In this document: piece after piece, positions 6,563 through 15,043 of the stretch
How the letters are laid out: every line of letters begins with the position of its first letter
Numbering within the stretch: the stretch's first letter is position 1
Source: Mycolicibacterium sp. TY81
Lineage (GTDB): Bacteria; Actinomycetota; Actinomycetes; Mycobacteriales; Mycobacteriaceae
Assembly (NCBI RefSeq): GCF_018326285.1
Contig: NZ_AP023365.1
Coordinates: 1-24,171 of the forward strand
DNA: 24,171 nt
Direction: 5' to 3'
Made by a program: the position numbers and the translations under genes
The notes under the pieces: model-generated
Database searches by the model: none
Told to the model about the DNA's origin: nothing
The model's input: only the letters and a program-made list of their open reading frames with translations

Positions 6563-6804
6563 GCTTCACCGAAGCGCACCGTCATCGCGGCATAGAACAC
6601 ACCACTGCCGCACGCAGCGACGCCCCGGATGGACCCGGCAGTGGTAGCGGTCGCGCCGGTGGTCATGGTGTCGATACTAAGCCCGCTCGCGCAACATCTA
6701 TCTGTGTGCGAACACTGCGCGGCCCGGCCTTCGGCCCGCGCCCTGCGTTTCGTCCACCGCTTCGTCACCTCAGACCGTTCCGCTGCGTGCTTGTTGATGA
6801 CCAA
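6559..6804 (-). CDS. Small hypothetical protein, coupled to the VbhA-like gene
   Basis: The open frame starts at TTG 6804, but a GTG at 6768 (TKRWTKRRARAEG...) is a more likely start, giving 69 aa. It has a basic N-terminus (KRWTKRRARAEGRAAQC), then a Thr/Gly/Ala-rich hydrophobic stretch (SIDTMTTGATATTAGSIRGVAACGSGVFYAAM). No known motif. The main support is the ATGA overlap with the downstream VbhA-like gene. It could also be a non-coding leader. Confidence 0.35.
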   Translation of the reverse strand: MVINKHAAERSEVTKRWTKRRARAEGRAAQCSHTDRCCASGLSIDTMTTGATATTAGSIRGVAACGSGVFYAAMTVRFGEA

Positions 6805-6940
6805 TGTCCGTCACCTGTGATGGTTCGTCGTCCTCGTGCCCCTCACCATCCGCTTTCATCTCCCCGTTCCCCGCCACCACCAGGCCATTGACCCCTACCT
6901 TCGTTTCTTCCCCTTCGCACCACACACCTCTTGCACTAAG

Positions 6941-6956
6941 GTCACAAAAAGGTGAC
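6941..6956. promoter_or_regulatory. Small inverted repeat in the promoter region of the zinc-ribbon gene
   Basis: GTCAC-aaaaag-GTGAC, just downstream of a -35-like TTGCAC (6931-6936) and overlapping the spacer. A -10-like ACATAT follows at 6955-6960. Possible operator. Confidence 0.35.
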
Positions 6957-6987
6957 ATATCGTCGGACGAAAATTAAGATGAGGCCC

Positions 6988-7419
6988 ATGGACCACGCCG
7001 CGACGTGCCCGCGCTGCGGGGCCGCGCTGCCCCCGGAAGCCGGACCCAGACGGGGTCGACGACGGGTCTGGTGCTCGCAGAATTGCCGCCGCGCCGCCCA
7101 CGCCGAACGCGCCAGCGCAGAGCAGGGTTCTCAACCCGTGCGGGTGGTTGAAGTGCCCCGCCGCGCCCCGGTGCTGATCAAACCGCTCATCGTCCCGCGT
7201 CCGATGACCAGTGGCGAAGCAGCCCAACGGGTTCTCGCCGATCCCGAAGCGCTGGGGCAGGTTCTTCGCGCGTTAGCCGTGCGCGCGCGCAACGACGGAT
7301 TGGCCGCCGACCTCGCCCACGACGCCCGAGAACTCGCACAAGCGATCGGTACACAGACACCAACCGTGCACGGCGGTTCCCTGCTCGATCAGTGGCTGAG
7401 CGAGGGCGGCGTGCGCTGA
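6988..7419 (+). CDS. Zinc-ribbon protein
   Basis: A 143-aa protein from ATG 6988 (in-frame starts at 6952 and 6979 are possible). Residues 7-33 have C7-P-R-C10 and C29-SQN-C33 flanking a Pro/Arg-rich loop (CPRCGAALPPEAGPRRGRRRVWCSQNCRRAAH), a four-Cys zinc knuckle of the kind found in small DNA/RNA-binding or regulatory proteins. The C-terminal part (ASGEAAQRVLADPEALGQVLRALAVRARNDGLAADLAHDARELAQAIG-like) is helical. An upstream inverted repeat and promoter-like elements suggest its own transcription. Role unknown. Confidence 0.65.
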   Translation: MDHAATCPRCGAALPPEAGPRRGRRRVWCSQNCRRAAHAERASAEQGSQPVRVVEVPRRAPVLIKPLIVPRPMTSGEAAQRVLADPEALGQVLRALAVRARNDGLAADLAHDARELAQAIGTQTPTVHGGSLLDQWLSEGGVR

Positions 7420-8618
7420 AATTCGGCAGGTTTGCACCACAAGGTAGGCAAAACACCGCCGCCTTATTCGCGTCATCGACGGTATTTACCGCAGGGCTGG
7501 CCATCGACCGCCGCGCGCAGTTCACGGGCACCGTTTTCGGCACCGGAGTTCTAACGACTCATCGCAACGAAGCCAGATGCATCGAGTGCGTTGGACCGCG
7601 GATGGCCGAACACGCCCCGGCGGAACGCGGCACCCGTCCGGTCCGCGACACCCATCGGTATTCCCCCATCGTTTCACCGCTTGGTCGCGAAAAACGGTGC
7701 GCGTCATGCCGATTCACGGGTCCGCACACCGGGCCGCTGAGCAGTGCCACCACCCCGAAGCCAGGGTGTCAGGGACCGCCCGCGCCGTCGCGGAAACCGT
7801 GTCCGAGTCGCGCAGCACGCTGCCACCACAACCATATCTACGGCGAGGCACGGCGCGCGGTGCGCCGCCCTGGCTGGCCACCGACCATGACCCGGCCGGC
7901 GGTCACCACCCGCCGACGAAGTGCCCCAATACACGACCTACACAGCCAGGGCCAGTGCACGACACCGACCACGGACACAACCACCGCAGCCTGAACAAGC
8001 ACCCAGATAGCGTCCAACTCAGGTCAACCGTATTGGTCCGATGCATGGTGGCATGCAGGGCGCCAACATTGGTCACATGCATAGGCCCCAGCTGGTAACG
8101 GAGGCATCGAACGCCCTTGCACCACCGCCACAGGGCGCCCCGTGGGCACAGAACGTCACGACAAACAGGGCCACCCAATCAGTGAAGTCTTCTAGATCAG
8201 AAGAGCCTTCAAGCGCTTCGAGACCGGCACGCATCCGTGCTTAGTGCGCATCGACAGCAGCCCGGTCAACTGGCCGTACGGGGCCAGCCAGCCAATCAAC
8301 AAAGTGGGCCCACCGTAACGGAAGCTGACGCCCATGTTCCCCATGGAAATTCACGCCTGCTCACGCCCGTCCCACACCATATTTCGCGGCATCAGCGCCT
8401 CAAGGACGCAGCCCGTCGTCGGCATGCAAGACATCGATCGGGCGCGCTGCGCGACATCAACCTCGGCACTCGACGAACGCCCGGCGAGGTCTACGCCAAA
8501 CTCATGAATCAGCCCACCGATTCCCGCTTCCACCACGAGCGCTCGCGCCTGACCGCCACCGCTCGCAGTCGCAACCGGGGGCCTTGGGCCGCGACACCGC
8601 AGGCCCCGATATTGTGCT
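7420..8618. other. 1.2-kb stretch without a convincing gene
   Basis: Open frames exist on both strands (for example 7392-7994 plus, 7903-8178 minus), but none shows a plausible start with ribosome binding site, a recognisable motif or normal composition. They are rich in R, P, H and C as expected for shadow frames of high-GC DNA. A short plus-strand stretch near 8450-8510 (DINLGTRRTPGEVYAKLMN) vaguely resembles the C-terminal end of an IS30-type transposase and could be a relic; I cannot confirm it. The region may be decayed or carry regulatory RNA. Confidence 0.4.
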
Positions 8619-9401
8619 TTAACGCAGTCCCGGCACCAGCCACGACATCGGCAGGGGCCGGGCCTCCATCCTGCTTAGGCGGGCCAACTCGTCGTCCCGG
8701 TCCTTGGCCATGCGCCACCGTCGGACCCGCGTGGCGTGATTGCCACGCCAGTCAATCTCGTCGCCACCACCGGCTAGACCCATGTCAAACCGCAGGGCGA
8801 TTCGGTCCAGAATCTGCTGCAGCACTTGCGCGCGAAAACTGTCGCCGCGTGGCACGCTGCTGTCGCGACAGCCGGTCGGCCACGGCCCTTCATGGCGATC
8901 CAGAACCGATTCCCACTGGTCCACCGAAGCGTCAACGAGATTGAATCCAGCCCACCGGGACACCGCGCGTGGGTCGAGCATCTGCGCGGTCCGCTGGCTC
9001 ATCAGTGTGTCGGCATGCCACGCACTCAACGCGATTCTCCAGCCCACCGGCTGCCCAGCCTCGACCGCCTCCGCGAGTGCTTGTGGTTCCCACATCCGCG
9101 GAGTCATGCCGCCGATCTGCATCCACAACGTGATCTCGCGCGACCGGTTCTTCGCGAGCGCATCGTTGAGACCCTGTTCCCGCCAGTTCGCCGCCAGGAA
9201 TCCGCGTAGCGCTGATCCAGCGGCGGACTCGATCAGAGCCCAGCGGTGAATTTCGTCGTAGATCTCTGCTTGCGCCGCCCCGCGTGCTTTCCAATATGCA
9301 TTCCAACCCTGGCTGTTGAACGCTTCTCTGTCGAGCTCCCAGCAGGCAGGTAAAGCAGGCAGCGCACCTGGTCCAACAGGGTTCGCGTCAACAGCGTTCA
9401 C
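8619..9401 (-). CDS. Hypothetical protein, last gene of ESX-type operon
   Basis: A 260-aa protein. The start is GTG 9401, overlapping the TGA of the 857-aa gene as GTGA, in preference to earlier in-frame codons lying inside that gene. It is a mainly helical soluble protein rich in Trp (WELDREAFNSQGWNAYWKARG, EITLWMQIGGMTPRMWEPQAL, MLDPRAVSRWAGFNLVDASVDQWESVL), with no signal peptide or membrane helix. No domain is recognised. Tight coupling to the DUF5631/5632-like gene suggests the two products work together, perhaps as partner or chaperone. This is inferred from order alone. Confidence 0.7.
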   Translation of the reverse strand: MNAVDANPVGPGALPALPACWELDREAFNSQGWNAYWKARGAAQAEIYDEIHRWALIESAAGSALRGFLAANWREQGLNDALAKNRSREITLWMQIGGMTPRMWEPQALAEAVEAGQPVGWRIALSAWHADTLMSQRTAQMLDPRAVSRWAGFNLVDASVDQWESVLDRHEGPWPTGCRDSSVPRGDSFRAQVLQQILDRIALRFDMGLAGGGDEIDWRGNHATRVRRWRMAKDRDDELARLSRMEARPLPMSWLVPGLR

Positions 9402-11971
9402 GAGCGGACACCGGCCCGCAGCTGCTGCTCCAACGTGCCAATCTCTGCCGCCACCACCGCGCCGAAACCGGCGTGGATGCCGCAATAAACCACGTCCGCC
9501 AGTGGCGGTGGCGAGAACTTCCAGCACCGCACCAGCTCCACAATCTGGCCCATCCGGAAGTACTTCCGGTACACCTGGGCCATATCGTGGTTCAGCTTCG
9601 AGCCGTCGAAGTCCTGCGGCGCGTGAGTCTCCGGCCACTCCAAAACGCCGTTATGTCGCCTTCGGACCAGGCTGTCATACAGTCCCCACCCGACGGCGTC
9701 CGCGGTTCCCCTGTGCACCGATTGCAGCATCGCGAGCTCGTCATCGGTCACCAACTTGTCGCCGGACGGATCCAGCTCGGCATGCGCCGCATTGATCACT
9801 GCGGCCGTCACATTCGCCGACGCCCAAGCCGATACATCAGCGGCTCTATTGAGATTGGCCACCCGATGGGCCAAGCCGGCATCAAAGGCAGCCAAACGAT
9901 GCTGATGCCCACCATCCAGACGCGGAGCCTCACTCATCAACGCCAACGCATCACGATGCTGCATGCCCAGGAAATCCTGCACCCCTTCGGGCGCCTGTGG
10001 CCACAGCTCGGTCGTTACCATCGCCGAAAGCTGCGCTCCAGCAGTCTTTTTGCTGAACAAATCGAAGTGATCCGCCAGAATCTTCGACGGCCTCTGGCAT
10101 CCCATCCACCGTGCCGCCCACCCAAACGGCAGCACCGGATCAACCACGGCCAGACGAGCTGTCGTCGGCAGCACCACCGGCGGAGGAACATACCCACCGC
10201 CGCCAGCACTAGTGGCGATGATGATCTGCGAACCCACAGGGGTTTTCACCACACTCACCGCCCAGGCAATCAGAGACGGCCAGTTCTCGCAGGCCTTCAC
10301 CAACCCGCCAAGTACCCTCTGCGCCAACAACAAATCAGGATTGACCTCAGCGCCGGTAGAAACCAGGCCCGCTGCTGAGCCAGCAGAACCATGGCCAGCC
10401 GCCATCACCGGACCCGCAGCCGGACCACCACCGCCGGAACCACCGGCACCCGCGCTGGCCGGCGACGTCGCCGCCGAAGGCGCAGCAGGGCTCGCTCCAC
10501 CAGCTCCACCAGCACCAGCCCCCGGCGCACTGTAGGGAGCCATCGGACCACTGGCCATCGCGCCAGCCGGCGGCATCATGCCGCCACCGCCCATCGGCGC
10601 CCCGCCCGAGCCACCCTGCGCGGCACCGCCGCCCATGTCACCGCCCGACGGGCCGGCACCCATCGGCACCCCAGCAGGAGTACTGCCCATCTGAGGCGCC
10701 ATGGTGGCCGGCGGCTGTGCGGCAAAGGCGGCAGCCGCTTGCTGCTGCGAAAGTGACTGCGACACAGGAGAAACGGGAGCAGCGCTACCACCTCCACCGG
10801 TTGCGCTCATGCCTGACGACAAACCGCTCTGAAAACTCGACCCCGCGTTAGCCAACGGCGACGCAGACGCAGGCGATGTGGATGCACCGCCAGGCATACT
10901 GCCGCTGCTAGGCATCGCCCCGTTACCCGGCATGCCTCCACCCGGCGAGCCGAGCCCGGACGGCGGCTTCATGCTCGACCCAAGCCCGGACAAACCCGAG
11001 CCGCCCATGCCACCACCGCCAGATGATCCACCACTTGAACCGCCGAGTCGGCCACCGCCAGCGCTGTTGGCACCATTTCCGGGTGAGGTCAACAGCGGTT
11101 GGCTGACCTGACCAGGCTCATCTGTGTGGGGTGTTGTGGCACTACCAGGTTGAGCTTCGGTAGTCGCTCCAGCTTTTTGGGCCGAGCTCTGATCGGTGTC
11201 GTCGGTATGGTGACCGTCGTTTTTGTTAGGTCCACCATCATCAGTGTGGTGTGCGTCCGGTTTTCGGTCGGTTTTTCCAGCCTGTTTCGAGTCCTCGGAG
11301 TGGCGCCCGTCGTCTTGGCGGCCAGTCCCTTTCGCACCGTCCGCGGGAATTGTGAATTTCCCGGTGAGCGCCTTTGTGATGTTCGAAACGGTTTCGGTCA
11401 CTTCATCGTTCGCTTGGGTGCTGTAGGTGGCCCAAATAGCCTGTGCGGCAGCGGGATTGCGACTTTTCACCGCTTTGTCGAATTCTTCCTGGCCCGCTTC
11501 TGCGAGGCTGTCGATCCGGCCTTGAAGGCTCTGGGTGAGGTGGGATGCCCAATAGGCGGCCTTGGCCGCCTCCTCGTGCTCGGCTTGGTCAGCCTTCCAG
11601 AGGCTGGTGTTCTTGTCGTGCGAGGCGAGCAGGGCGTCGCCTGCCTCGCCGGTCAAAGCGTCGGCGAATTGTGGTCGGTAGTGGTTCTGCGATCTGTCGA
11701 TTGCCTGGTCGAGGTCTCTGGCGACACCGGCGTGGAATTCGTGGAGTTCATCGAGGAATCGCCACTCGGAGTCCGATGGCCTACGGCCTTCCTTGATCGC
11801 CATCGCGAATGGTCCGTCACCGAGGTCGCCAGCGGTGCGCGCTGTTGTGCTCGCGGCACCGGTGCCCGTCTTGGCTACGGCATCGGCGGCCGTGACCGCC
11901 TTGTGAAACAACTGCATCCCGATATGTGCAGCAGCAGTGCCGCCCTCGTTGCTAGTCGAGCCGGTATCCAT
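9398..11971 (-). CDS. 857-aa ESX-type protein with DUF5631/DUF5632-like C-terminus
   Basis: ATG at 11971, 3 bp after the stop of the preceding gene. Three parts: an alpha-helical, charged N-terminal region (residues about 1-205); a very long low-complexity linker (about 210-540) that is first Asp/His/Lys-rich with HHTDDGG/HHTDDTD repeats and then Gly/Pro/Ser/Ala/Met-rich; and a folded C-terminal region (about 541-857). The start of the latter (LIAWAVSVVKTP...IIIATSAGGGGYVPPPVVLP) resembles the DUF5632 pattern, followed by a DUF5631-like region, as in Rv3899c of M. tuberculosis, which lies near the EsxE/EsxF-CpnT locus. I recall this similarity from family knowledge and have not verified it. 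No ATPase or protease motif. A likely surface or secretion-linked structural protein. Confidence 0.7.
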   Translation of the reverse strand: MDTGSTSNEGGTAAAHIGMQLFHKAVTAADAVAKTGTGAASTTARTAGDLGDGPFAMAIKEGRRPSDSEWRFLDELHEFHAGVARDLDQAIDRSQNHYRPQFADALTGEAGDALLASHDKNTSLWKADQAEHEEAAKAAYWASHLTQSLQGRIDSLAEAGQEEFDKAVKSRNPAAAQAIWATYSTQANDEVTETVSNITKALTGKFTIPADGAKGTGRQDDGRHSEDSKQAGKTDRKPDAHHTDDGGPNKNDGHHTDDTDQSSAQKAGATTEAQPGSATTPHTDEPGQVSQPLLTSPGNGANSAGGGRLGGSSGGSSGGGGMGGSGLSGLGSSMKPPSGLGSPGGGMPGNGAMPSSGSMPGGASTSPASASPLANAGSSFQSGLSSGMSATGGGGSAAPVSPVSQSLSQQQAAAAFAAQPPATMAPQMGSTPAGVPMGAGPSGGDMGGGAAQGGSGGAPMGGGGMMPPAGAMASGPMAPYSAPGAGAGGAGGASPAAPSAATSPASAGAGGSGGGGPAAGPVMAAGHGSAGSAAGLVSTGAEVNPDLLLAQRVLGGLVKACENWPSLIAWAVSVVKTPVGSQIIIATSAGGGGYVPPPVVLPTTARLAVVDPVLPFGWAARWMGCQRPSKILADHFDLFSKKTAGAQLSAMVTTELWPQAPEGVQDFLGMQHRDALALMSEAPRLDGGHQHRLAAFDAGLAHRVANLNRAADVSAWASANVTAAVINAAHAELDPSGDKLVTDDELAMLQSVHRGTADAVGWGLYDSLVRRRHNGVLEWPETHAPQDFDGSKLNHDMAQVYRKYFRMGQIVELVRCWKFSPPPLADVVYCGIHAGFGAVVAAEIGTLEQQLRAGVRS

Positions 11972-11974
11972 ACG

Positions 11975-12559
11975 CTAGCCCCCGTAGCCCCTGCATAAGT
12001 CCCATACGCGCTGGTCAGCCGTATTCGCCATACTCGCTGTCCACCCGATCGCCGGCTGTACGGCGCCACGTGCCGGCTCATGAGAAAGCTTTGATGCCTG
12101 GTCTCGATAGAGCCGCAAGCTGTCGGCGATGGCGTCTCGGATTGTGCTGTCTGCGTCGGCGTTCTCGCGCAGGGCTTCGGAAATGTAGTTGTAGCTTGGG
12201 ATCACATCGAATCCCGTGGCCTGTGGCGTCGGCATCGCGCGATCGCCTGCGGCGAAGCGCGTGCACAGGTCGACCGTGGAGGCATGGACCTGCTCGGCGG
12301 TCGCCCCTGGCGGTGCAGCGGGTGCTGCTGCTGCCGCTGGCGCCGGAGCAGCAGCCATGTGGTTGCCGATAAGGCCACCAATCCCGCCCGCGGTGAGCGC
12401 GATCGCGGCGGCACCGACGATCGCCGCAGTGATCAGCCCGCCCTTAGCCTTGCGCGGCGGCGTCGGCGAGTAACCGGGCTGCATCGACGATACGAACGGG
12501 CCTCCACCACCGTGCGGGACTACGGGAGGGTACTGCGCCGTCGGGTATCCAGTACTCAT
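11975..12559 (-). CDS. Membrane-anchored protein with extracytoplasmic domain
   Basis: A 194-aa protein with ATG at 12559. A Pro/Gly/Tyr-rich N-terminus (residues 1-35) is followed by RKAKG and one hydrophobic helix at about 41-64 (GLITAAIVGAAAIALTAGGIGGLI). Then come an Ala/Pro linker (about 68-86) and a C-terminal domain (about 88-194) with Cys residues at both ends (VDLCTRFAAGDR and VWDLCRGYGG) that could form a disulphide outside the membrane. It lies 3 bp after the small EspC-like gene and 3 bp before the 857-aa gene, so it is clearly one operon. Similar Pro-rich single-pass proteins are common beside type VII secretion genes. Function unknown. Confidence 0.75.
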   Translation of the reverse strand: MSTGYPTAQYPPVVPHGGGGPFVSSMQPGYSPTPPRKAKGGLITAAIVGAAAIALTAGGIGGLIGNHMAAAPAPAAAAAPAAPPGATAEQVHASTVDLCTRFAAGDRAMPTPQATGFDVIPSYNYISEALRENADADSTIRDAIADSLRLYRDQASKLSHEPARGAVQPAIGWTASMANTADQRVWDLCRGYGG

Positions 12560-12562
12560 CGT

Positions 12563-12850
12563 TTATGCCTCGATCCCGGCGATCTCTGTCGCGCTGTCGG
12601 CATCAGTGCCGGTGATGTTCGCGATGGTGCCGCCGTTGGCGGCCACAAACTCGGCCGCGGAACTTTCGCGACGAGCAACACGGGCTACGTGCGCGGCGTG
12701 CCAGTCAGCCACTACGGCGGCGATAACTGCCGACGTCGCGGTCGCTCCTGCTGCCGGCACCGGGTGGACCCCAGCGTCGATCGGCGCAGCAGCAAGCCAT
12801 TCTCCGCTGGAGGTCCCCAACTGAGGGGCGTCGATGTGGATAGCGCTCAT
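12563..12850 (-). CDS. Small EspC-like type VII secretion-associated protein
   Basis: 95 aa from ATG 12850. This is preferred to an earlier in-frame codon because GGCGGGAA, a fair ribosome binding site, lies just upstream. Small, helical, Ala-rich, no signal peptide. The C-terminal part (AAEFVAANGGTIANITGTDADSATEIAGIEA) is laid out like EspC/ESX-1 secretion-associated proteins, where an ANGxxY-xxxD secretion motif is expected. Here the tyrosine position appears to be isoleucine (ITGTD). A WXG motif is not present (only GEW). First gene of the four-gene operon. Probable secreted or chaperone-like partner, with moderate confidence in the family. Confidence 0.6.
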   Translation of the reverse strand: MSAIHIDAPQLGTSSGEWLAAAPIDAGVHPVPAAGATATSAVIAAVVADWHAAHVARVARRESSAAEFVAANGGTIANITGTDADSATEIAGIEA

Positions 12851-13061
12851 TTCATTCCCGCCGTTGCTTTGTCGCCTGTTCACGAATTGTGTTAGTTGCT
12901 TCGTTTGTTCACGTCTAGTGCCTCATTTCCCAATGGGCACAACCACTTTCGACAAATCGTACCGCTGACCGGTGACACAAATTGCTGATGTAAACAGGGG
13001 GATAGGGTGTGCGCAGCGGAACGGTTTCCCGTCGGGGCGCGTCATACGTCGGCGGATTCGC
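12851..13061 (-). promoter_or_regulatory. Leader/promoter region of the ESX-type operon
   Basis: About 200 bp without a gene, upstream of the operon's first start at 12850. It contains the repeated heptamer gttcacg (near 12883 and 12908) and a small dyad GTGCC/GGCAC. No confident -35/-10 pair. Confidence 0.3.
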
Positions 13062-13475
13062 TTAATCCGTTGTCTTGTCCGGTGATTCATCAGTGACCTT
13101 GCGGTCCAGGTCGACAATCCGAGCATGTTCGGCATCGATCTTGCGTCGCTGCCTATGCGTGAGCCAGAGCCCGAAAAGTCCTGCCACCGCGATGTAGGAC
13201 AAAAAACTGATCCCGAACGCCACTCCACCATGGGCTCGCAGCGGCATCTCCACATACGTTCTGTCACCGGTAGCAGCTGCCGCCACCGACATGACGAACA
13301 CGCTGAATAGCGGCGCGACCAGGAAAGCCACCGCCCCATAACTCACCGCGACCATCCACGGCGGCACAAACCGGCGTGGAACAGCCAGACCCAGCAGTCG
13401 TCGGCGACGGCGGTCGGCTCTCCGGTCCAGGTAGCCGACCACCTTAGCGGCGAGCCCGAGCAGCACCGCCGCCAA
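13062..13475 (-). pseudogene. Membrane protein gene, 5' end cut off by an IS256 insertion
   Basis: The frame reads back to about 13493 (QFLIGALAAVLLGLAAKVVGYLDRRADRRRRR...), then hits a stop within IS sequence, with no proper start codon or ribosome binding site. Hydrophobic segments: the N-terminal stretch, about residues 40-65 (WMVAVSYGAVAFLVAPLFSVFVMSVAAAA) and about 85-105 (VAFGISFLSYIAVAGLFGLWL), then a charged tail. On the far side of the IS a well-formed start (AAGGAG, then ATG at 14960-14958 on the minus strand) continues only two codons before the IS end. The intact gene probably read M-I then QFLIGALAA. It is probably silenced now. Confidence 0.65.
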
Positions 13476-13498
13476 GGCCCCGATGAGGAATTGTCAAT

Positions 13499-14951
13499 AC
13501 CTGTGGATCGGCTTGTTTCAGGCGACCTCCGTTCCAGTTGATTCGGTCGGTGCCGAGTCCGCCGACGGGGTGATGTCGGTGGGTCGCTCGAGCAGTTTGC
13601 CTTTGTGGAAGATCGCGCCGGCCCGGACCAGAGCGACCAGGTGCGGTGCGTTGACGGCTCGCCAGCGGGCTTGCGCGGCGTCGATCAGCTTGTAAGCCAT
13701 GGCCATTCCGGCGACGCGTGAACCCGGCCCCTTGGTCACCTTGGTCCTCAAACGTACCGTGGCAAACGTTGATTCGATCGGGTTGGTAGTGCGCAGATGG
13801 ACCCAGTGCTCGGCCGGGTACTTATAGAACTCCAGCAGCACATCGGCGTCATCGACGATCTTGGCGACCGCCTTGGGGTACTTGGCGCCGTAGTCCACCT
13901 CGAACGCCTTGATCGCCACCTGCGCGTGGTCGATATCCTCGGCGTTGTAGATCTCCCGCATCGCCGCGATCGCCCCCGGATGAGCCGACTTTGGCAGGCA
14001 GGCAAGAACATTGGCCTGCTTGTGAAACCAGCACCGCTGCTCGCCGGTGGCCGGGAACACCTCACGCACGGCCTTCCAGAACCCCAGGGCCCCATCGCCG
14101 ACGGCCAGCACCGGTGCGGTCATCCCGCGACGTCGGCACGACCGCAACAGATCAGCCCACGACTCGGCCGACTCCCGGTACCCGTCGGTGAGCGCGACCA
14201 GCTCCTTGCGGCCGTCAGCGCGCACACCGATCATCACCAGCAAACAGAGCTTCTCCTGCTCCAGGCGCACCTTGAGATGGATGCCGTCGACCCACAGGTA
14301 GACGTAGTCGGTGCCCGACAGATCACGGGCCTCGAAGGCCTTGGCCTCGTCCTGCCACTGCGTGGTGAGTCGGGTGATCGTCGTGGCCGACAAGCCGGCA
14401 CCCGAGCCCAGGAACTGCTCCAACGCCGGACCGAAATCACTGGTCGACAAGCCATGCAGATACAGCAACGGCAACACCTCGGTCATCTGCGGCGACTTGC
14501 GCACCCACGCCGGCAGGATCGCCGAGGAAAACCGTTGCCGCTCACCAGTGTCCGGGTCAACACGTTTGTCATTGACCCGCGGCGCGGTCACACTCACCGC
14601 GCCCGCCGCGGTGAGCACCTCGCGCTCGCGGTGATAGCCATTGCGCACCACCAGCCGGTGCCCGTTCTCATCAAGCTCACCGGCATGAGCCTCGATGTAG
14701 GCGGCGACCTCAGCCCGCAACGCTGCGGCCAGCATCTGGCGGGCACCGTCGCGGACAATCTCATCGAGCAACGACCGCGACGAGCCAGCATCCTCGTTGG
14801 ATGAATCCGCATCGTGAACTACCGTGAGCATGGGCGTACCTTCCCGAACCAGCGCGCCAACGCCGGCTCTTGATCAGACCTTCGACATTCAGATCATCCT
14901 CGGGAAGGTGCGCCCTTTCCTACGCCGCCTCGCCGAGGCTCATCCACAGGT
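13499..14951 (-). mobile_element. IS256-family insertion sequence (intact transposase)
   Basis: The 10-bp inverted repeat ACCTGTGGAT lies at 13499-13508 and, inverted, at 14942-14951, bracketing one transposase gene. Outer bases are partly similar (TCAAT versus TCAGA), so the true ends may extend a few bases. No identical 8-9 bp target duplication is visible. Confidence 0.75.
13518..14831 (-). CDS. IS256-family transposase
   Basis: 437 aa, full length for the family (mutator-type DDE transposases are roughly 400-430 aa). Catalytic residues can be read: D182 in YLWVDGIHLK, D246 in VGDGALGFWKA and E353 in TTNPIESTFATVR, with the conserved CWFHKQANVL block at 267-276. N-terminal residues 17-50 form the helical DNA-binding part and RNGYHRERE/VTAPRV blocks follow. 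No frameshift or missing residue, so likely active. The gene fills the element between the inverted repeats. Confidence 0.93.
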   Translation of the reverse strand: MLTVVHDADSSNEDAGSSRSLLDEIVRDGARQMLAAALRAEVAAYIEAHAGELDENGHRLVVRNGYHREREVLTAAGAVSVTAPRVNDKRVDPDTGERQRFSSAILPAWVRKSPQMTEVLPLLYLHGLSTSDFGPALEQFLGSGAGLSATTITRLTTQWQDEAKAFEARDLSGTDYVYLWVDGIHLKVRLEQEKLCLLVMIGVRADGRKELVALTDGYRESAESWADLLRSCRRRGMTAPVLAVGDGALGFWKAVREVFPATGEQRCWFHKQANVLACLPKSAHPGAIAAMREIYNAEDIDHAQVAIKAFEVDYGAKYPKAVAKIVDDADVLLEFYKYPAEHWVHLRTTNPIESTFATVRLRTKVTKGPGSRVAGMAMAYKLIDAAQARWRAVNAPHLVALVRAGAIFHKGKLLERPTDITPSADSAPTESTGTEVA

Positions 14952-14957
14952 TCTGAT

Positions 14958-15043
14958 CATTGCTCCTTGCGCGGTGACAAGGCACTGATGTCACGCTGTG
15001 GCGGAAAGCTCAATGCATCGCCCGACAGTGCTTAGCTGGAGCC
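14958..15043. promoter_or_regulatory. Divergent promoter region with dyad
   Basis: Lies between the orphaned start of the interrupted membrane gene (ATG 14960, minus strand, AAGGAG at 14963-14968) and the GTG at 15044. Contains the inverted repeat GTGACA (14974-14979) and TGTCAC (14989-14994), a possible operator for both directions. Confidence 0.4.

Noticed and set aside
8450..8515. IS30-type transposase remnant (TRRTPGEVYAKLMN)
   Set aside because: Similarity is to a short, common pattern only, with no upstream catalytic blocks.
8237..8944. Long plus-strand open frame (235 aa)
   Set aside because: Its second half overlaps the operon-coupled minus-strand gene ending at 8619, its composition is R/P/H-rich, and there is no ribosome binding site.
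9473..10378. 301-aa plus-strand open frame
   Set aside because: Antisense shadow of the folded C-terminal part of the 857-aa protein.
11099..11998. 299-aa plus-strand open frame
   Set aside because: Antisense to the start of the 857-aa gene, Val/Arg-rich shadow frame without motif.
13797..14804. 335-aa plus-strand open frame
   Set aside because: Antisense shadow of the intact IS256 transposase.
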